The position numbers were made by a program, and so were the translations under genes. A DNA stretch of 64,000 bases. Source: Rhizopus arrhizus. Taxonomy: Eukaryota; Mucoromycota; Mucoromycetes; Mucorales; Rhizopodaceae. The notes below the pieces were generated by a model. It searched no databases and was not told the DNA's origin. It was given only the letters and a program-made list of their open reading frames with translations. Each line of letters opens with the position of its first letter. Within the stretch, counting starts at the first letter, position 1. Positions 60,418-64,000 of this stretch are shown one piece after another. The stretch covers positions 930,001 to 994,000 of the forward strand of contig JAKZZE010000004.1 of assembly GCA_024220505.1 (NCBI GenBank), given 5' to 3'.

Positions 60418-61433
60418 ATGCATTTTTATGAATTAGGTCCTGACACTTTATCATGTATCGCCGACTGCCTGTTATCTAAAGATCTCATCTCTTTATCCCA
60501 AGTCAATCGACAACTGTATTATGGACTATGTGATGTATTTTGGAAAAGAAAATGTAGATTGGATTATGGTCTAAAGTATGGTGATCCGCAACAGACGTAT
60601 CGTTCCTTGTATATTTATTGTACTTCACGAAATAAAATTGATCGATTACCTTGTGTTCACTTAAATGATACAACAACAAGGACATTGAACGCAATTCAAC
60701 AAAATAAATGTGGCAGGTGCGAGCTTAGCGAAACAGAAGCATTATTTATATGCACAGATTGTCACCAAGAACTATGTGTCCGACATTCTCGTCACCATGC
60801 TCGTTTAATAGGGCATCAGGTCTATTATAAGCCAAACATGTCCGAATTCTTTTGTCAGAAATGCTTTGATTGGGTAAAAACAAGTTCTTGTCGTATGCAT
60901 ACAATAGAGTAAATGAAATAATAGATAGGCAGTGAAGGATCACACTTTTCAGAGATATACTATGTGTCGAGTTTATCAAGCATCTGGCTACAAAAGGTGA
61001 CAGTAAATGAAATAACTAGAGATCAGATTTTAAAAATGAAGCCAATCCGACAAAAGGAAAGATATATTCGATGGAAAGATACGCCTCGCCATATCCTTAA
61101 GCATGGGATCTATTTTATTCCATCCAACTGGAAAAATTCATGGGAATGCTTTGTTGAAGGTTGGCAAACTTATCCTCCAGGCTCCATCGATCTAGTGGAC
61201 TTTATCAAGCTCTCTAATGCTTCCAATCGTCCTGCCATGATATCTTCCGTTACCTGGAATTATTTGAGTGAGAATTATGATGTAAGAGGAGGCAAAATAG
61301 TAGAAGGTTTGTAGATTAACATTGATGGGAATCACTATTTATAGTTTTTGTACGTATAGCTGATCTGGCGTCTGAAGGGATGGATCAGTCTGTCTTGAAT
61401 CAGCTTCAAATATGGAAAAAGAGAATGTGTTAA
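60418..61433 (+). CDS. F-box-like, zinc-binding and DUSP domain protein
   Basis: Likely ubiquitin-pathway protein. Three exons: 60418-60892, 60953 to about 61306, and about 61360-61433. The N-terminus (LGPDTLSCIADCLLSKDL, then ISLSQVNRQLYYGLCDVFWKR) is F-box-like. A Cys/His cluster follows (CGRCELSETEALFICTDC, ELCVRHSRHH, FFCQKCFDWVKTSSC), like a B-box or UBP-type zinc site. After the intron (donor GTATGC at 60893) comes a DUSP-like domain: GIYFIPSNWKNSWECFVEGW, PPGSIDLVDF, ISSVTWNYLSENYD. The C-terminus is LNQLQIWKKRMC. DUSP is normally found in ubiquitin-specific proteases, but no Cys/His protease boxes are present. The intron choice rests on frame only. Confidence 0.6.
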
Positions 61434-62107
61434 TACAACATCTTTCATGTCTTCCTATATTAATCCAGGCTTGGCCATTGTGTTCAATTTCTAGTCAGGT
61501 TGTATAACCCTCTTCAAAACAATTAAAACTATAAGTCAATCGTAACTTGCTTGCCAAGCAACGTCGCCTCCTATGCAAGTTTTTGTTAGCCTCTTTGATT
61601 GTAACCTTGCTTTACTATTTATCAATTGCAGTCAATCATAGTATCTTTAAACAATTGTTCAAATATGAGTCCCTAGGTCTTTACTCTTTTGCCTTTTCAA
61701 TCAATTGATTTACTGTATTTAAAAAGTGACTGTAGAATGTTATCAGAAGGTTTTTGTTACCGTTTGGCAATTTCATTTTGGGAGTTCTTTGTACAGTATC
61801 GCACCATCCAATTTTAATGTGTGGTAGTATACGAGACATCAAAAGGCTTTATCTACATTGCCCGTTGGCTTGATCATACGCTAAATAATAGGTACAAAAG
61901 TAATGCATAGGGAAGACTATAAGCAGAAGAAACAGAAAGAGCAATGGCTTTATTTAAAGGTTTTATGAGAGCAGTTTAAAAGCATTTTCTAATCTTTTCA
62001 AGCATTTTTAATGCAACAGTATTTCAATTTATGTTAAACACAATCGTATACATAAAAAAAAAGATTTTATAACTGCTTTTTTTTTTAATATTTACACACT
62101 ATTTCTA
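61434..62107. other. intergenic between convergent genes
   Basis: 3' flanks of two convergent genes. No coding or RNA feature was recognised. Confidence 0.4.
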
Positions 62108-62866
62108 TTATGAATCTTTCTTTGCGGCAGCAGCACGTCTAGCAGCCGATTGATGCAACACGTTTTGAACATTCTCTCTTGCATTAGATTTTTGCTTACG
62201 ATCTTTTTCCATCAACACACTATCGGCCAAAAGGCTGTGGAAGGCATAATAGATACCTACAAATAAGGAAATAAACATGATGGCCAAGGTTGCCTTGAAT
62301 GTCAGCCACTTGAGTTGAATCACATATGCTGTGAGCAGTTCAAGTCCTTCGACACGTGTAGGGAAAAGTTTCAAGAGAACAAAGAGCAAAAAGGATTCCA
62401 AGAGGTCAACAGCTGTATTAAGCAAAGGCATCCAAACACCGGGACGAACAGCTTGGGGAGCCTTCTTGTAAGCATAACTGCAGAGAACCGTAAATGGGAC
62501 AGTGCGAGATAAAACGAAGATGACGTCGTAAAACAAGTAGGTTAAGTAAGCCTGTCTTCCCTTTGGTCCATAACTATTTAAAGCATAAAATACATCATTG
62601 GCGCTAGAGGGTGATTGATACTCGAGAATATCCAACATGGCCTCGCCATTTTCATCAATTCCTAAAGGATTTATAATCTATTCGAGCACAGGTCAATAAT
62701 TTGTCTTTTTGCTTGTTTTCTTTTTTTTTACCACTGCATATCTGTAGAGTCTGTCCAATGTAATTTTTGCAACAACTACTGAGAATATAAGAATACGAGC
62801 ATTAAATAATGAATTCAAAGCAAGCTCTGTAAAACGAGGAAAGGGATCTAAACGAAACTTCATCAT
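62108..62866 (-). CDS. multi-pass membrane protein, family not recognised
   Basis: Two exons. Exon 1 starts at 62866 (MMKFRLDPFPRFTELALNSL) and an intron GTAAAA...GAATAG leads into IINPLGIDENGEAMLDIL. About 220-230 residues with four to five hydrophobic segments (ILIFSVVVAKITL; YLFYDVIFVLSRTVPFTVL; LLESFLLFVLLKLF; TLAIMFISLFVGIYYAF). The C-terminus is basic and Ala-rich (SAARRAAAAKKDS), ending in a Lys-rich tail that could be an ER-retrieval-like signal. No known family was identified; an ER or mitochondrial membrane protein is a guess. Confidence 0.65.
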
Positions 62867-63045
62867 TAAAAAATAAAAGTGACAAGAACAAGAAAAAAAA
62901 AAAAAAAAAGGCAATAAATTAAGGTTTATCCGACATTGAAGATCAAACCCCGGAAATAAAATCCAATGTATTTTCAATGCTGACATGATTGATATCATTT
63001 AATAAAGGGGGAAAAAGGGATGCGATTCTTTTATGTGCTTTATGT

Positions 63046-64000
63046 CTAATTTTTTACTGTAAAAAATGAACTTATGGCTGCAGATTTTACAGATTTTCTG
63101 ACTGTTGTCTTTTTTGTCAATTTAGTTGATGTTGTCGTCTATTCAATAAAAGTAAGTTGTTGTACTTGGATTTTTTTTTTTGTACCTTGAATTTTTCAAA
63201 AAGCTTTAATGCCTTCTTCAGACCTGTGGGTATAGGAGCTTTTTGTAATTCTGACATAGTAACCCATTTAATCTCTTCGGATTCCATGGGCTCATCATTC
63301 GATTCATACTGTACCCATTCAACATGATATACTTTTCTTATGTGAGAAAACAAATGGACTACATTACCCAAGTCATGTCTTGTGGGCTCTTCTAGCTCTA
63401 TGCTATATTTCATTTTCAAGTAATTAGTTGTTTCCAAACTTCTTGCTGAATAGTTTGTATTGGGAGATGTTAATTCGACACTTGGAAATTCCCAAAGCCC
63501 AGCTAATAAGCCTATGACTTATATATTAGTTTTTAAATAAGGGACGTACATCTTTATATGTACCTGTCTCTGGTCGCTTAGATATCAGATATAAAGGGTC
63601 GTTACCATTTGACCTAATTCTCTCCACGATGCTCACAGCACATTCCTCATCTCTTGGTGGTTTCTTCTCAACTTTAAGTGGATACCTTGTTACTGCGTAT
63701 GCATCCTCATTTAAATCAGACTGTATCTCATCACAAATTTCACACTCATGTTCACTTTCCATCTGCTTTCTTTTTTTTTCATTAAAGAATCCATTCTTTG
63801 AAAGGGATTTATACAACTGCAATTGATTAAATGCATGACAATTATTGCTGATAGGGCATTGATTACAGTTTGGATTTTGAGGCACACAGACACGAGCTCC
63901 GAGCTCCATCATAGCTTGGTTGAAATCACCTGGATTTGACTCTGGTACGATACTAGCCGCTATCCCCCTAAATTAATCCAGTCTGCTTAAGTTACAAAGA
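63046..64000 (-). CDS. myh1: A/G-specific adenine glycosylase (MutY homologue), 5' part outside window
   Basis: DNA repair enzyme that removes A opposite 8-oxoguanine. The exon from about 63968 reads GIAASIVPESNPGDFNQAMM, then ELGARVC, and the [4Fe-4S] ligands CVPQNPNCNQCPISNNC with Cys spacing x6-x2-x5. An intron (GTACAT...TCATAG) joins PETG to LLAGLWEFPSVEL, opening the NUDIX-like 8-oxoG recognition domain (NVVHLFSHIRKVYHVEW, EIKWVTMSELQKAP). A last intron (about 63186-63139, GTACAA...GAATAG) gives the tail TTTSTKLTKK ending KSAAISSFFTVKN, resembling a PCNA-interacting peptide. Without that splice the protein would stop at 63117. The catalytic HhH-GPD half lies beyond the window. Confidence 0.9.

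Noticed and set aside
1..64000. tRNA, rRNA, CRISPR or operon structure
   Set aside because: I looked for tRNA B-box-like stretches, rRNA-like conserved blocks and spaced repeats and saw none that held up; the DNA is eukaryotic, so CRISPR arrays and operons are not expected.

Overview
The window reads as nuclear DNA of an early-diverging filamentous fungus, most likely Mucoromycota (Mucorales). It is AT-rich, with short (about 50-60 nt) GT-AG introns, long homopolymer tracts, codon-biased housekeeping genes (EF-1alpha, ubiquitin-eS31), expanded secreted cell-wall hydrolases, and relics of Tc1/mariner and LINE-type elements of the kind I know from Rhizopus/Mucor relatives. Species assignment is inference; no database was searched.

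Layout. 0-11.5 kb: three secreted wall or pectin enzymes on the minus strand (a class III chitinase with CBM19, cut by the window edge, and two pectin methylesterase paralogues), interrupted by a decayed Tc1 transposase and degraded unknown coding remnants. 11.5-17.5 kb: AT-rich desert. 17.5-33.6 kb: dense gene block. It holds a Syp1/FCHo-type F-BAR-muHD endocytic protein; a convergent coiled-coil single-TM protein resembling a KASH/LINC component, whose stop lies 2 bp away; a Zn2Cys6 transcription factor; an AGGF1-like FHA/G-patch protein; a secreted Kre9/KNH-like protein; an AzgA-type purine permease; and an ADCK1/Mcp2-type kinase-like mitochondrial protein. 34-37 kb: LINE ORF1 relic and spacer. 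37.2-41.1 kb: an adenosine-deaminase-like (N6-methyl-AMP deaminase) gene followed by a Dicer-like gene that keeps platform, PAZ-like, two RNase III and dsRBD regions but has no helicase. 43-51 kb: FGAM synthase, ubiquitin-like/eS31 fusion, Ypi1-type PP1 inhibitor, EF-1alpha. 51-55 kb: transposon graveyard (two Tc1 relics, LINE reverse-transcriptase tail, a 21-bp periodic repeat). 55-64 kb: a septin with an acidic insert, a DUF3020-like nuclear protein with a 61-T intron tract, an F-box/zinc/DUSP protein, an unrecognised multi-pass membrane protein, and the 3' part of a MutY adenine glycosylase running off the end.

There are no operons, CRISPR arrays or recognisable tRNA/rRNA genes. The strongest points for follow-up are the helicase-less Dicer beside the N6-mAMP deaminase, the heavily substituted ubiquitin moiety fused to ribosomal protein eS31, the KASH-like protein, and the F-box/DUSP domain combination. 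Exon structures were assembled by hand from frame continuity and splice consensus, so intron borders are predictions.
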